From assembly GCF_029639405.1 (NCBI RefSeq), contig NZ_CP121274.1, positions 868,001-932,000 on the forward strand: 64,000 bases of DNA, in the 5' to 3' direction. Positions 32,510-40,787 of this stretch are shown here, piece by piece. Made by a program: the position numbers and the translations under genes. This DNA comes from Microbacterium proteolyticum (GTDB lineage: Bacteria > Actinomycetota > Actinomycetes > Actinomycetales > Microbacteriaceae). The first letter of the stretch is position 1, and each line of letters opens with the position of its first letter. The notes under the pieces were generated by a model, which saw only the letters and a list, made by a program, of their open reading frames with translations, had not been told where the DNA came from and searched no databases.

Positions 32510-33544
32510 TCAGGCCGGCTGGCGCGCGGCGACGGTCTCTTCGATGGCGGCGCGCATGAGCGCGTGCTGCTTCTTGACGAGGTCGATGGGGTCGCTCTCA
32601 CCGAGATCGCTGAACGCGTGGCCCTCCCATTCGCTGGAGAGGTAGCCCCGGTATCCCCCGTCGACGAACTGCTTCACGATGCGCGGGATGTCCATCGCGG
32701 GCTCCTGCCCGTCGGGCCCGATGTCGTAGAACTTCGCGTGGACGTGGAAGATCTGCGGCATGATGTCGAGCCACTCCTCCGGCGGCACCAGCCCGTGCAT
32801 GTTGAACGCGAGGCGCGTGAACGGTCCGAAGCGCAGCGGGTCGACGCCCTCGCCCGAGAGGTAGTCCTCGAAGGCCTGGTTGCGCACGTGCATGGGGGCC
32901 GGCTCGTGCCAGATCTCGTCCATGACCGGGAAATGCTTCTCGTCCATGCCCATCTGGCCGAGCGTGCGCAGCAGCGTCGGGGAGAGGGAGTGCATCGTCG
33001 AGGAGAAGTCGGCGGTGAAGCCGAGGCGGTCGCTGCCGAGCTCGTCGTACACCTCGCGGATCTCGAGCACCTTCGGGTCGTTCGGGCCGGAGGGCGCGTG
33101 GATCTCGTAGGCGAGCTTCTGGTCGTACTTCTCGGCGAGGGGCAGCAGACTGCGCAGCAGTTCCTTCCCCGCCGAGCGGATGACGACCGTGCGGAAGCCC
33201 AACGTGTGCGCCGACTTCAGCTGACGGGCGAAGAACTCGTGCTCCTCGTCGGGCGTCATGTCGCGGTCCTTGCGGCGCCCCATGTCGAGGTTCGTGCCGA
33301 CCGCGCTGGCCTCGAGGCCGTATCTCTCGAGCGAGTCGAACCACAGCTGCACGAAGTCGTCGTCCACGTCGGGGTACGACCGCAGCAGCTGCGCGAAGTT
33401 GAACTCGACGCCCGGGCCGATGCCCTGGTCGTGGACCTCGCGGATCAGCGTCTCGGGCGTGTACAGCCCCGCGGCGAACTCGCTCGTCATCGAGTAGAGG
33501 GTGGTCCCGAGCTGGATGCCGGTCCCGGCGATGCCGTCACTCAT
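32510..33544 (-). CDS. C-glycoside deglycosidase alpha subunit, set 2
   Basis: 344-residue xylose-isomerase-like barrel carrying the features I take as the deglycosidase alpha signature: ETLIREVHDQGIGPGVEFNFAQ, GTNLDMGRRKDRDMTPDEE, metal residues Glu147 (KLAYEIHAP), Asp179 (GFTADFSSTMH), His269 (IFHVHAKFYDI) and Glu305 (YLSSEWEGHAF). Characterised relatives use Mn-type metals with a beta subunit to cleave 3-keto C-glycosides of flavonoids or similar aglycones. ATG 33544 has AAAGGA upstream. The barrel of the fusion at 45320-46795 aligns throughout. Upstream of it, 13 bases away, is the set-3 alpha gene. Confidence 0.84.
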   Translation of the reverse strand: MSDGIAGTGIQLGTTLYSMTSEFAAGLYTPETLIREVHDQGIGPGVEFNFAQLLRSYPDVDDDFVQLWFDSLERYGLEASAVGTNLDMGRRKDRDMTPDEEHEFFARQLKSAHTLGFRTVVIRSAGKELLRSLLPLAEKYDQKLAYEIHAPSGPNDPKVLEIREVYDELGSDRLGFTADFSSTMHSLSPTLLRTLGQMGMDEKHFPVMDEIWHEPAPMHVRNQAFEDYLSGEGVDPLRFGPFTRLAFNMHGLVPPEEWLDIMPQIFHVHAKFYDIGPDGQEPAMDIPRIVKQFVDGGYRGYLSSEWEGHAFSDLGESDPIDLVKKQHALMRAAIEETVAARQPA

Positions 33545-33557
33545 GGCGGGTGTCCTT

Positions 33558-34658
33558 TCAGGCGCGCACGGCGTGCGACAGGTGGGTGTCGAGGGTGCGC
33601 CGGGCCTCGGCGGCATCCGTGATCATGCGCGAGCCCGCGGCCTCGGCGGCCGCGCGCTGGATGACCTGCTCGGCGCGGATGATCTCGAACGGGCTCTGCC
33701 AGTGGTTCCAGTGCCAGCCCTCGTACTCGCTGGACACGGCGCCGCTGTAGCCGTTGTCGACGAGAAGGGTGATGAGGTCGGCGACGGGCACCGAGGGCTC
33801 CCGGCCGTTCTCGTCGATGCCGAAGAACTTGCCGTGCACGTGCTTCACCCAGGGCATGATCTCGAGCCAGTCGTCGACCCGCGCCGGACCGAAGAGTCCG
33901 GTGCCGTTGATGCCGAGATCGATGCCGAGGTCGGGGCGGCCGTACTGGTGCGAGAGGCCGATGAAGCGGCCGAACCGCTGACCATGGTCGGCCTGGTCGG
34001 CGGGCGGACCCTGCTCGTAGTACTCGTCCCACAGCGCGACGACGGCGGCGAGCAGCTCCTCCGACGCGCCCCGGCGGCGGTACGCCTCGAGGAGCGAGGG
34101 CGCGAAGCCGGTGACGGTGGCACCCCAGTCCATCGTGAACCCGAGGAAGGGCGAACCGACCTGCTCGTACCGGTCGCGGAGGGCGAGGATGCGCGGGTGC
34201 GAGGCGTACTGATCGGCGTGCACCTCGAGCGCGAGGGTGACGCCGTACTCCTCGGCGATGGGGGCGAGCGCCTCCATCGAGTCGGGCGTCAGCGAGATCT
34301 GCACGCGCGCGATCGGGAAACCGAGCTTCGCCGCCGCCGCGATCTGCCGGCGCATGTAGGCGATGAGCTCGTCCTGGTCCATGAGCTTGTCGGGGCGCAG
34401 GCCGATGTCGGCGTTGACCGCGAGCGAGGTGCGGACGAGGCCGACCTCGTCGATCAGGTCGGAGAAGCGTCCGGCGAAGTGGTCGTCGATGTCGGGGAAC
34501 CCGCGGAAGCTGGAGAATCCGATGATCTCCAGGCCCGGCCCGAAGCCCTCGGCCGCGGTCTTGCGGATGAGCTGGTCGAGGTCGTACTCGCGCCCGTGGA
34601 ACGCGCGGGTGAAGCTGTAGAGCGTGACGCCCTGGATGGGCGTGCCGAGCGCGGTCAT
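33558..34658 (-). CDS. C-glycoside deglycosidase alpha subunit, set 3
   Basis: 366-residue barrel, second alpha type in the operon. Metal residues are in place: Glu145 (LALEVHADQ), Asp177 (GFTMDWGAT), His275 (VKHVHGKFFGI) and Glu311 (AVSSEYEGWHW). It keeps GLEIIGFSSFRGFPDIDDHF but has NADIGLRPDKLMDQDELIAY where sets 2 and 4 have NLDMGRR, suggesting a different aglycone pocket, and it ends in a 30-residue alanine/arginine-rich tail. ATG 34658 overlaps the stop of the set-3 beta gene, defining the pair. Confidence 0.8.
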   Translation of the reverse strand: MTALGTPIQGVTLYSFTRAFHGREYDLDQLIRKTAAEGFGPGLEIIGFSSFRGFPDIDDHFAGRFSDLIDEVGLVRTSLAVNADIGLRPDKLMDQDELIAYMRRQIAAAAKLGFPIARVQISLTPDSMEALAPIAEEYGVTLALEVHADQYASHPRILALRDRYEQVGSPFLGFTMDWGATVTGFAPSLLEAYRRRGASEELLAAVVALWDEYYEQGPPADQADHGQRFGRFIGLSHQYGRPDLGIDLGINGTGLFGPARVDDWLEIMPWVKHVHGKFFGIDENGREPSVPVADLITLLVDNGYSGAVSSEYEGWHWNHWQSPFEIIRAEQVIQRAAAEAAGSRMITDAAEARRTLDTHLSHAVRA

Positions 34659-35062
34659 GCGAGGGCCTCCTCGGCCTGACGAACCGTCATCGTCTTCGTG
34701 TCGTGCTCCTCGATGTGGAGCACCTCGTCGTCGGCGATGATGATGTACGGGATGTAGAGCGTCAGATCGACCCGGACCTCGTGCTCGCCGGCGTCCAGCG
34801 CGAGGTCTCCCGAGAGCACGGCGGAGTCGGTGGGGAACCACCACTCCTGCGTGTTCGTCGTCATCTCTCCGAACGTGAACTCCTCGCCGTTCATCTCCCA
34901 GCGGAGCGTCTCGGTCGGGGCCTCGACCCCGTCGATCGTGAGCTTCGCCGCGGAGATGCAGGATGCCGGCAGCGCCCGGTACCAGGGGAGGCGGACCTCC
35001 ACCGCCGCACGTCCGTCGCGGGCACGCAGCGTGCCCTGTTCGATGATGCGATCCGGGATCAC
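34655..35062 (-). CDS. C-glycoside deglycosidase beta subunit (DUF6379-type), set 3
   Basis: 135-residue beta-rich protein: RAAVEVRLPWYRALPASCISAAKLTIDGVEAPTETLRWEMNGEEFTFGEM, NTQEWWFPTDSAV and DLTLYIPYIIIADDEVLHIEEHD. It keeps the LPWYR strand and WW element but departs elsewhere from the set-2 beta, matching the divergence of its alpha partner at 33558, with which it overlaps as ATGA. GTG 35062 is preceded by GAGGAGGT. It is the first gene of the operon running to 28205 and has its own promoter about 60 bp upstream. Confidence 0.8.
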   Translation of the reverse strand: MIPDRIIEQGTLRARDGRAAVEVRLPWYRALPASCISAAKLTIDGVEAPTETLRWEMNGEEFTFGEMTTNTQEWWFPTDSAVLSGDLALDAGEHEVRVDLTLYIPYIIIADDEVLHIEEHDTKTMTVRQAEEALA

Positions 35063-35106
35063 CGCGACCTCCTCGTCGGTGCGGCCGAAGCCGCGAACTT
35101 CTTTGT

Positions 35107-35155
35107 TCTGATTTCTACACTCTATTGTCTGATTCCTGCATAAGCAAGGAATCAG
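35107..35155. promoter_or_regulatory. Promoter and operator region of the set-3/set-2 deglycosidase operon
   Basis: On the minus strand a TTGCTT -35 (35142-35147) and TAGAGT -10 (35119-35124) are 17 bp apart. The inverted repeat CTGATTCCT (35129-35137)/AGGAATCAG (35147-35155) overlaps the -35 and spacer, as a repressor site would. TCTGATT also occurs at 35107 and 35128 in direct orientation, 21 bp apart. CATAAG lies in the loop. Confidence 0.5.
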
Positions 35156-36666
35156 GCCAGGGATGCCGCGATCGCGCGGGCCCCGCGGACCGCGAGCGCC
35201 ACGGACGTCAGCGTGGGATTGCACGCCGTCGCGGTGGGGATGACGCCGTTGCCGGCGACGAACAGTCCCGGAACGCCCCAGACCTGACCGTCGGTGTCGC
35301 ACACGCTCTCGCCGTCATCGGCGGCGCCCATGCGCGTCGAGCCCTGGTAGTGCAGCGACGAGCCGAGCGGCAGGGTGAAGGGTCGGTCCCCCACGGGATC
35401 GCCGATCGCCTCCGCCAGCCGCGTGATCTCCGCGCGGGCCCGTTCGATCACCTCGTGGTCGCGGTCAGTGAGGACGTAGTGGATGCGGGGAGCCGGCATC
35501 CCGTACCCGTCGACGTGCGCGTCGTCGAACTCGACGCGGTCGTCGGCCTGCAGGTCCTTCGCGCAGAACAGCCCGAGACCGACGATCGACCCCGGCACGA
35601 CCGGGTCGTCCTCGGCGAGCGCGATCGGCGACGCATCGAGCTGCATGATCTGCCCGTGGAACGGCACGGCGTCGGTGAACGGCACCCAGCTGACGCCGCT
35701 GTACTCGGCGAGTCCGGTGGCCGGAGCGTCGGCCCCGAGGGGGGCGACGTCGCGCAGCCGCGACGCGAACACCACCTGCGCCTGGTCGTTGAGGTATCGG
35801 CCGAGGGCCGGCGGGCGCACGCCCGAGGCCCACAGCAGCTGCGGCGTCCGCAGCGCGTCGGCGGCGACGACGACCGCGCGCGCGACGATCTCGTGCACCT
35901 CGCCCGAGCGCAGGTCGCGGACGACGACGCCCGCCGCGCGCCCGTCGGCGAGGACCACCGAGGTCACGAGCGACTCGTCGAACAACGAGAACGCCGGGTT
36001 CGTCCGCGTCACGTCGCCGAGGACCACGTCCGACCCCGACCACACCAGGCGACCGTCGTCGCGCCGGTGCACGGCCAGCGGCATCCGCTGCACCTTCGTC
36101 GCGTCCGTGCGTCCGTCGTCGACCGCGGCAGCCAGCCGTTCGCGCACGATCTCGCCGAACGGGGCGGAGTCGAAGGCGTCCCGCGTGACGCCGAGCAGAC
36201 GCTCGGCCTCGGCGAGGAGTTCGTCCATGTCGGGGAGGAACCCGATGCGCTCGCTCTCGTTCGGCCACGGGCACGCGCCGGTCCAGTGGGCGGCCATGCC
36301 GCCCACGTTGCTCGACATCGCCGCGACCGGCAGGCCGTCCTCGCCCTCGAAGACGTAGCCGTCGTCGAGCAGGAACGTTCCGGGACGCGCCCCGCGCACC
36401 CCGGCCTTGGCGGCGCCGGGGCTGGCGACCTTCGTTCCCCGCTCCCCCGGGCCCTCGGACGCGACCTGCGCGCGCGTGCGCTCGGCCGGCTCGGCGATGT
36501 TCTTCACGTGCGCGCCGGGCGGGTCGGACACGGTCGGACCCACCTCGAACATCGCGAGCGTCAGGCCCGGCGCGCGCTCGGAGAGCACGCGGGCGTACGC
36601 GGCGCCCGTGGGACCGCTGCCGACGATCGCGACGTCGACCGACGCGGGGTACTGCCGCGCGCTCAT
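35152..36666 (-). CDS. GMC-type FAD oxidoreductase, CarA-like C-glycoside 3-oxidase candidate (2)
   Basis: 504-residue paralogue of the enzyme at 10177. FAD motif GSGPTGAAYARVLSERAPG, glutamate at MFEVGPT, the NVGGMAAHWTGACPWP segment, and C-terminal catalytic pair His439 (SSLHYQGSTRMG) and Asn483 (CNPTLTSVALAVRG). By family it should make 3-keto glycosides using O2 or another acceptor. It is the last gene of the import operon 40700-35152 and directly precedes the operon with two CGD sets, so oxidation and cleavage are adjacent. ATG 36666 overlaps the isomerase stop. Its stop codon lies inside the inverted repeat at 35147-35155. Confidence 0.8.
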   Translation of the reverse strand: MSARQYPASVDVAIVGSGPTGAAYARVLSERAPGLTLAMFEVGPTVSDPPGAHVKNIAEPAERTRAQVASEGPGERGTKVASPGAAKAGVRGARPGTFLLDDGYVFEGEDGLPVAAMSSNVGGMAAHWTGACPWPNESERIGFLPDMDELLAEAERLLGVTRDAFDSAPFGEIVRERLAAAVDDGRTDATKVQRMPLAVHRRDDGRLVWSGSDVVLGDVTRTNPAFSLFDESLVTSVVLADGRAAGVVVRDLRSGEVHEIVARAVVVAADALRTPQLLWASGVRPPALGRYLNDQAQVVFASRLRDVAPLGADAPATGLAEYSGVSWVPFTDAVPFHGQIMQLDASPIALAEDDPVVPGSIVGLGLFCAKDLQADDRVEFDDAHVDGYGMPAPRIHYVLTDRDHEVIERARAEITRLAEAIGDPVGDRPFTLPLGSSLHYQGSTRMGAADDGESVCDTDGQVWGVPGLFVAGNGVIPTATACNPTLTSVALAVRGARAIAASLA

Positions 36667-37457
36667 GCCGTGCGCCCCAGCTCGACGATGTGGGCGACGG
36701 ATGCCGCGGATTCGGTCGTGGGGTAGTATTCCAGGCCGATCGGCCCGTCGTATCCGCTCGCGCGCAGCAGGCGGAAGCGTTCGGCCCAGTCGAGGTCGCC
36801 CGTCCCCGGCTCCCCGCGCCCGGGGGCGTCGGCGAGCTGCACGTATTTGATGAGGTCGCCCGCGTGGTCGAGCTCCGCCTCCATGTCCTCGCCCTCGACG
36901 GCCGAGTGGTAGATGTCGTAGAGCACACCGAACTGCGGCGAGTCGACCCCGCGCGCGACGTAGACGGCCTCGGACGTGCGGTCGAGCAGCGAACCCGGGT
37001 GGTCGACGCGGACGTTCACGGGCTCGAGCACGAGCGTGACGCCCGAGCCGTCGATCTGCGCGACGGCCTTCCGGTAGATCTCGATCAGCTTGTCCAGCTG
37101 CACCTGCCGCTTCCAGCCGCCGAAGCCCGTGCCGCTACCCACGACGATGCGGGGGCAGCCGAGGTCTCGGGCGATCGCGACGCCCTCGTCGAGCTTGCGG
37201 TAGAACTCCGAGTGGTCCCACGGCGGGATCATGAACTGCGTCCGCGGCTCGGCAAGCTGCGCGGTGAGCTGCGTGCCGGTCTCCTCGAGCGCGGCCTTCA
37301 GCGCCGGGAGATCCTTCGGGGTCGCGGGGGCGTCCACGCCGGTCGGACCCCAGATCTCGACGGCGTCGAAACCGGCCGCGGCGGCCGCGCGCACGCGGTC
37401 GTGGTAATCGCCGGCCTCGGTGAAGAGCAGTTCGATGTTGGGGGCGAGCTGATACAT
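36663..37457 (-). CDS. Hydroxypyruvate-isomerase-like TIM barrel
   Basis: 264-residue sugar isomerase of the Hyi/OtnI branch: LAPNIELLFTEAGDYHDRVRAAAAAGFDAVEIWGPTG at the N-terminus, GVTLVLEPVNVRVDHPGSLL (Glu), FGVLYDIYHSAVEGED (Asp), IKYVQLADAPGRGEPGTGDLDW, the diagnostic Q-x-A-D-x-P-G-R-x-E-P-G-T-G-E motif with Gln as metal ligand, and GPIGLEYYPT (Glu). Relatives interconvert tartronate semialdehyde and hydroxypyruvate or act on 3-keto-acid sugars. ATG 37457 has AAAGGA upstream. It follows the ABC permeases and precedes the FAD oxidase in the same operon. Confidence 0.83.
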   Translation of the reverse strand: MYQLAPNIELLFTEAGDYHDRVRAAAAAGFDAVEIWGPTGVDAPATPKDLPALKAALEETGTQLTAQLAEPRTQFMIPPWDHSEFYRKLDEGVAIARDLGCPRIVVGSGTGFGGWKRQVQLDKLIEIYRKAVAQIDGSGVTLVLEPVNVRVDHPGSLLDRTSEAVYVARGVDSPQFGVLYDIYHSAVEGEDMEAELDHAGDLIKYVQLADAPGRGEPGTGDLDWAERFRLLRASGYDGPIGLEYYPTTESAASVAHIVELGRTA

Positions 37458-37529
37458 GGGGGTCCTTTCGTTGTGCGGGCGCGCCGACCTGTGGATGCCG
37501 GGTGTCCTGGCATCCATTCGGGGTGCGCC

Positions 37530-38366
37530 CTAGCCCTTGAGGCCGCCGGCGAAACCTTGGATGAAACGCTTCTGAGCGAAGAGGTAGAAGGCGAGGATCG
37601 GCACCATCGAGACGATGACGATCGCGAAGATCTGGTTCCAGGCCGAGACCAGCGAGCCGATGTAGTAGTACATGGCGACCGGGAGCGTCTGGTTCGCCGA
37701 GCCGCCGAGGAAGATCAGCGACGTGAAGAAGTCGTTCCAGACGATCAGGCCCGCGAGGATCGCGACGGTGCCCGTCGCGGGCGACATCAGCGGCAGCACG
37801 ATGCGGAAGAAGATCTGCGTCCGAGTGGCGCCGTCGATCGTGGCGGCCTCTTCGTACTCGGTGCCGAGGCCCCGGAAGAATCCGGCGTACAGGAAGATCG
37901 CCAGCGGCAGCAGCATCCCGGTGTAGAGGATGATCATGCCCCAGGCCGAGCCGGTGAGTCCGAGCGAACGGGCCCCGATGTAGAGCGGCACGGTGCCCAG
38001 CTGCGTGGGCAGCACGATGGCGACGAGGAACAGGTAGTAGACCGCGCGGCTCCAGCGGCGGGTGCTGCGGGCGATGACGTAGCCGGTGAGCGAGCCGAGC
38101 AGCACCATCAGGACGATGCTGCCGGCGGTGATGACGATGCTGTTGACGAGGCCCATCACGACGTTCGAGTTGCCGGTCGCGGTGAGCACCTTGATGAAGT
38201 TGCCGAAGTCCGGGGCGGACGGGGGAGCGAGCGTCGACGAGGTGATGACCTCGCGGTCGGACTTCAGCGCCGTCGTGACGAGGAAGTAGAACGGCAGCAG
38301 GAACACCAGCGCGAGGAACCAGAAACCGAACTCGCGGAGCGCGGTGAGCTTGGTGTAGCGGAACAT
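37530..38366 (-). CDS. Carbohydrate ABC transporter permease, MalG-like (CUT1)
   Basis: Inner-membrane permease of 278 residues with about six helices (FWFLALVFLLPFYFLVTTALKS at 13-34 is the first). The coupling motif reads GTEYEEAATIDGATRTQIFFRIVLPLMSPATGTVAI (the EAA loop), and the C-terminus FAQKRFIQGFAGGLKG is the standard MalG-type ending. One base separates its start from the stop of the MalF-like gene. Imports a sugar or glycoside in concert with 38368 and 39411. No ATPase gene is present nearby. Confidence 0.92.
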   Translation of the reverse strand: MFRYTKLTALREFGFWFLALVFLLPFYFLVTTALKSDREVITSSTLAPPSAPDFGNFIKVLTATGNSNVVMGLVNSIVITAGSIVLMVLLGSLTGYVIARSTRRWSRAVYYLFLVAIVLPTQLGTVPLYIGARSLGLTGSAWGMIILYTGMLLPLAIFLYAGFFRGLGTEYEEAATIDGATRTQIFFRIVLPLMSPATGTVAILAGLIVWNDFFTSLIFLGGSANQTLPVAMYYYIGSLVSAWNQIFAIVIVSMVPILAFYLFAQKRFIQGFAGGLKG

Positions 38367-38367
38367 G

Positions 38368-39336
38368 TCAGGACTCCTCGGAACGACCGGCGGTCACGCG
38401 CTGCTGCACGACGGCGAAGACCAGGATGATGAGGGTGAGCAGGAGGGCGAGCGCCGCGCCGTACCCGAAGTTGCCGAGGGCGAACGACTGCTTGTAGACC
38501 TGCGTCGCGAGGGTCTCGGTGGCGGCCGCGGGGCCGCCGCCGGTGAGGGCCATGATCTGGTCGAAGACGCGCAGGCCGTTGACGAGGCCGAGGGTCGTGG
38601 CGATCGCGACCGCGGGGCGGATCGACGGCAGGGTGACGTGCCAGAAGCGCTGCCAGAGGTTCGCCCCGTCGATGGCGGCGGCCTCCTCGATCTCGACCGG
38701 CACGGCGGCGAGGCCGGCCATGTAGATGACCATCGCGAAGCCGATGTTCTGCCACACCAGCACGATGAGGACGGTCCAGATCGCCCAGGTCGGATCGGCG
38801 ACCCAGGCGCGGGCGATGTTCCCGAGGCCGACCCCGCGCAGCGCGAGGTTGAGCGGACCGTTGTAGTCGAAGATGAACTTCCAGATGTAGGAGGTCGCGA
38901 GGGGGCTCAGCACCACCGGCATGAAGAACAGGGTGCGCAGGATGTAGCGGGACTTGAGCCCGCGGTTGAGCCCGAGCGCGAAGCCCAGGCCGAGGACGTT
39001 GCTGAGGATCACCGACCCGAACGCGAGGAACAGCGTGTTCCAGAGGGCACCGAGCTTGGTGGGGTCCTGGAAGATCTTGACGAAGTTGTCGAGGCCGATC
39101 AGCTCGAACGCGCCGATCCCGGTCCAGTTCGTGAAGGCGAAGAACCCGCCGACGCTCGTGGCGACGTAGTGGATGCCGATGACGAAGACGATCCCGGGGA
39201 GCGCCCACCACCAGTGGCCGAACTTCAGCAGTCCGGGCCGCCGGGGAGCCGGGGCGCGGCGCCGTCCGCGGCGCGGCAGGACCACCCGCTCGGTCTCGGT
39301 CCGAGCCGCTTCGCTCGGTCGAAGTGTTGTGCTCAT
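38368..39336 (-). CDS. Carbohydrate ABC transporter permease, MalF-like (CUT1)
   Basis: 322-residue permease: a basic N-terminus, first helix WWWALPGIVFVIGIHYVATSVGGFF, then ILRTLFFMPVVLSPLATSYIWKFIFDY and the EAA coupling loop PVEIEEAAAIDGANLWQRFWHVTLPSIRPAVAI. ATG 39336 begins MSTTLRPSEAART. It lies 74 bp after the binding-protein stop, the gap being filled by a strong hairpin that may protect the upstream message so that more binding protein than permease is made. Confidence 0.92.
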   Translation of the reverse strand: MSTTLRPSEAARTETERVVLPRRGRRRAPAPRRPGLLKFGHWWWALPGIVFVIGIHYVATSVGGFFAFTNWTGIGAFELIGLDNFVKIFQDPTKLGALWNTLFLAFGSVILSNVLGLGFALGLNRGLKSRYILRTLFFMPVVLSPLATSYIWKFIFDYNGPLNLALRGVGLGNIARAWVADPTWAIWTVLIVLVWQNIGFAMVIYMAGLAAVPVEIEEAAAIDGANLWQRFWHVTLPSIRPAVAIATTLGLVNGLRVFDQIMALTGGGPAAATETLATQVYKQSFALGNFGYGAALALLLTLIILVFAVVQQRVTAGRSEES

Positions 39337-39367
39337 GACGTCCTCGTCTCCGTGGGGAAGGGTGCGG

Positions 39368-39406
39368 CTCCGCCGCCCGGGTCCCTCGGGGTCCCGGGCG
39401 GCGGAG
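39368..39406 (-). terminator. Strong intra-operon hairpin after the sugar-binding protein gene
   Basis: Arms CTCCGCCGCCCGGG (39368-39381) and CCCGGGCGGCGGAG (39393-39406) pair perfectly over 14 bp with an 11-base loop, starting five bases beyond the binding-protein stop. No T-run follows, so partial termination or 3'-end protection is more likely than a full stop. Confidence 0.7.
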
Positions 39407-39410
39407 GAGG

Positions 39411-40700
39411 TCAGTTGCCCCAGGCGGCGTCCATGCTCTGGAGCACCTGGTCGATGGTGGTCTGCCCGGTGAGCAGTCCCTGACCGCCGACCTGCAGCGC
39501 CTCGTACACCGACGGGTTGGGCCAGATGTTGTTCGGCAGCGGCGTGTACTGCTTGTTCTTCAGCAGATCAGCCACGGGCGCGTAGATCGTGCCGCTGAGG
39601 TCGAGCGTGTCGAAGGCCGACACGGGCAGCTCACCCGAGAGCTCGTAGTAGCGCTGCTGCTGGGCGGGCTCGGCCATCCACTCGAGGAAGTCCTGCGCGG
39701 CCTGCTTGTTCTTGGCCTTGGCGTTGATCGACAGCGTGTAGTTGGAGCTTCCGAGAACCATCGGCTCGCCGCTCTCGGCGGGGAAGGGCTCGACGGCGAA
39801 CTCGGCCTCGGCCGGCGCGGCCTTGGAGATCTCGACCGCGGCACCCGACGGGATGAAGCTGCCGACCGAGGTGCCCTGGGCGAGGCCGTTCGTGATGGCG
39901 TCGAAGCCACCGCCCTCGGCGCCCGGCTGGAAGCAGCCGGCGTCCTTCAGGTCGATGAAGGTCTGGAGGGTGTCCTTCCAGCCCTGGCTGTCGGCGAAGG
40001 TGACCGTGCCGTCGGCGCGCTGCTGGTTCCAGTCGGGCGTCGACGAGTACACGCGGGTCGCCGAGATGCCCTGGATGGTCAGACCCACGTTGGGGCCGGC
40101 GGCACCGGCGAGGGCGAGGAGCGATGCGCCCTGACCCTGGAGCGACGAGCAGGCCGCGGTGAGTTCGCTCATCGTGGTCGGGAAGGAGTCGAGGCCCTTC
40201 ATCTTGGCGGTGCCGAGGCTCGCGACGACGGCGCCGATGGTGAAGTCCAGGGGCTGGCCGTAGACCTTGTCGTCGATGGTGTACACCGACTCGCTGCCGG
40301 GGATGATGAGGCTCTTCGCGGTGTCGCCGAGCGGTTCGAGGAACCCTGCCTCCGCGAGCGGGATGATGCCGCGGGCGTCGCCCGAGCCGGGCGTGGTCTG
40401 GATGACGTCGGAGGCGTTGCCGGCCTGCAGCTGCGTGCGGATCGTCTCGCCGTACTTGTCGTTGGGGGTGGGGTTGGTCGTGATGGTGACGCCCTCGTGC
40501 TGCGCCTGGTACTCGTTGGCGAGGGTCTGGTACGGGCTCTCGAGGTTGTTCGAGGTGGCGAACGTGAACGTGAAGGAGCCGCTGTCCCCGGAGCCGGTGT
40601 CGCCGCCGGAGCCGGAGCATCCGGCCAGGACCAGGGCTGCGGTGGCGGGGAGGGCGAGGAGACTTACGAGCCGCGTGACGCGACGGCGGGGTTGAGTCAT
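39411..40700 (-). CDS. Sugar-binding lipoprotein of ABC importer (SBP family 1)
   Basis: 429-residue extracellular receptor. The signal peptide RRRVTRLVSLLALPATAALVLAGC ends in a lipobox, cysteine about residue 27, followed by a Gly/Ser/Asp-rich spacer. The mature domain has FTFATSNNLESPYQTLANEYQAQHEGVTITTNP, a glycine-rich hinge (GGGFDAITNGLAQGTSVGSFIPSGAAVEIS) and the C-terminal QAAQDFLEWMAEPAQQQRYYELSGELPVS typical of CUT1 receptors. ATG 40700 has AAAGG upstream. First gene of the operon 40700-35152; direct repeats at 40788 and 40810 lie in its promoter. Ligand probably a glycoside or its sugar. Confidence 0.9.
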   Translation of the reverse strand: MTQPRRRVTRLVSLLALPATAALVLAGCSGSGGDTGSGDSGSFTFTFATSNNLESPYQTLANEYQAQHEGVTITTNPTPNDKYGETIRTQLQAGNASDVIQTTPGSGDARGIIPLAEAGFLEPLGDTAKSLIIPGSESVYTIDDKVYGQPLDFTIGAVVASLGTAKMKGLDSFPTTMSELTAACSSLQGQGASLLALAGAAGPNVGLTIQGISATRVYSSTPDWNQQRADGTVTFADSQGWKDTLQTFIDLKDAGCFQPGAEGGGFDAITNGLAQGTSVGSFIPSGAAVEISKAAPAEAEFAVEPFPAESGEPMVLGSSNYTLSINAKAKNKQAAQDFLEWMAEPAQQQRYYELSGELPVSAFDTLDLSGTIYAPVADLLKNKQYTPLPNNIWPNPSVYEALQVGGQGLLTGQTTIDQVLQSMDAAWGN

Positions 40701-40787
40701 GGCCAGCCTTTCTGACGACGTTGTCGGCGGCTCCTTCGGTGGAGCGCCTGTGCTGTGATCCTCAGTATCGAGGGGATGCGCCGAAAA

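Noticed and set aside
35152..36666. Glucose-methanol-choline enzyme as choline dehydrogenase
   Set aside because: Length (504), the NVGG-x-x-AHWT core and H/N ending match pyranose-oxidase/CarA-like enzymes and the neighbourhood is sugar-directed, not betaine-directed.
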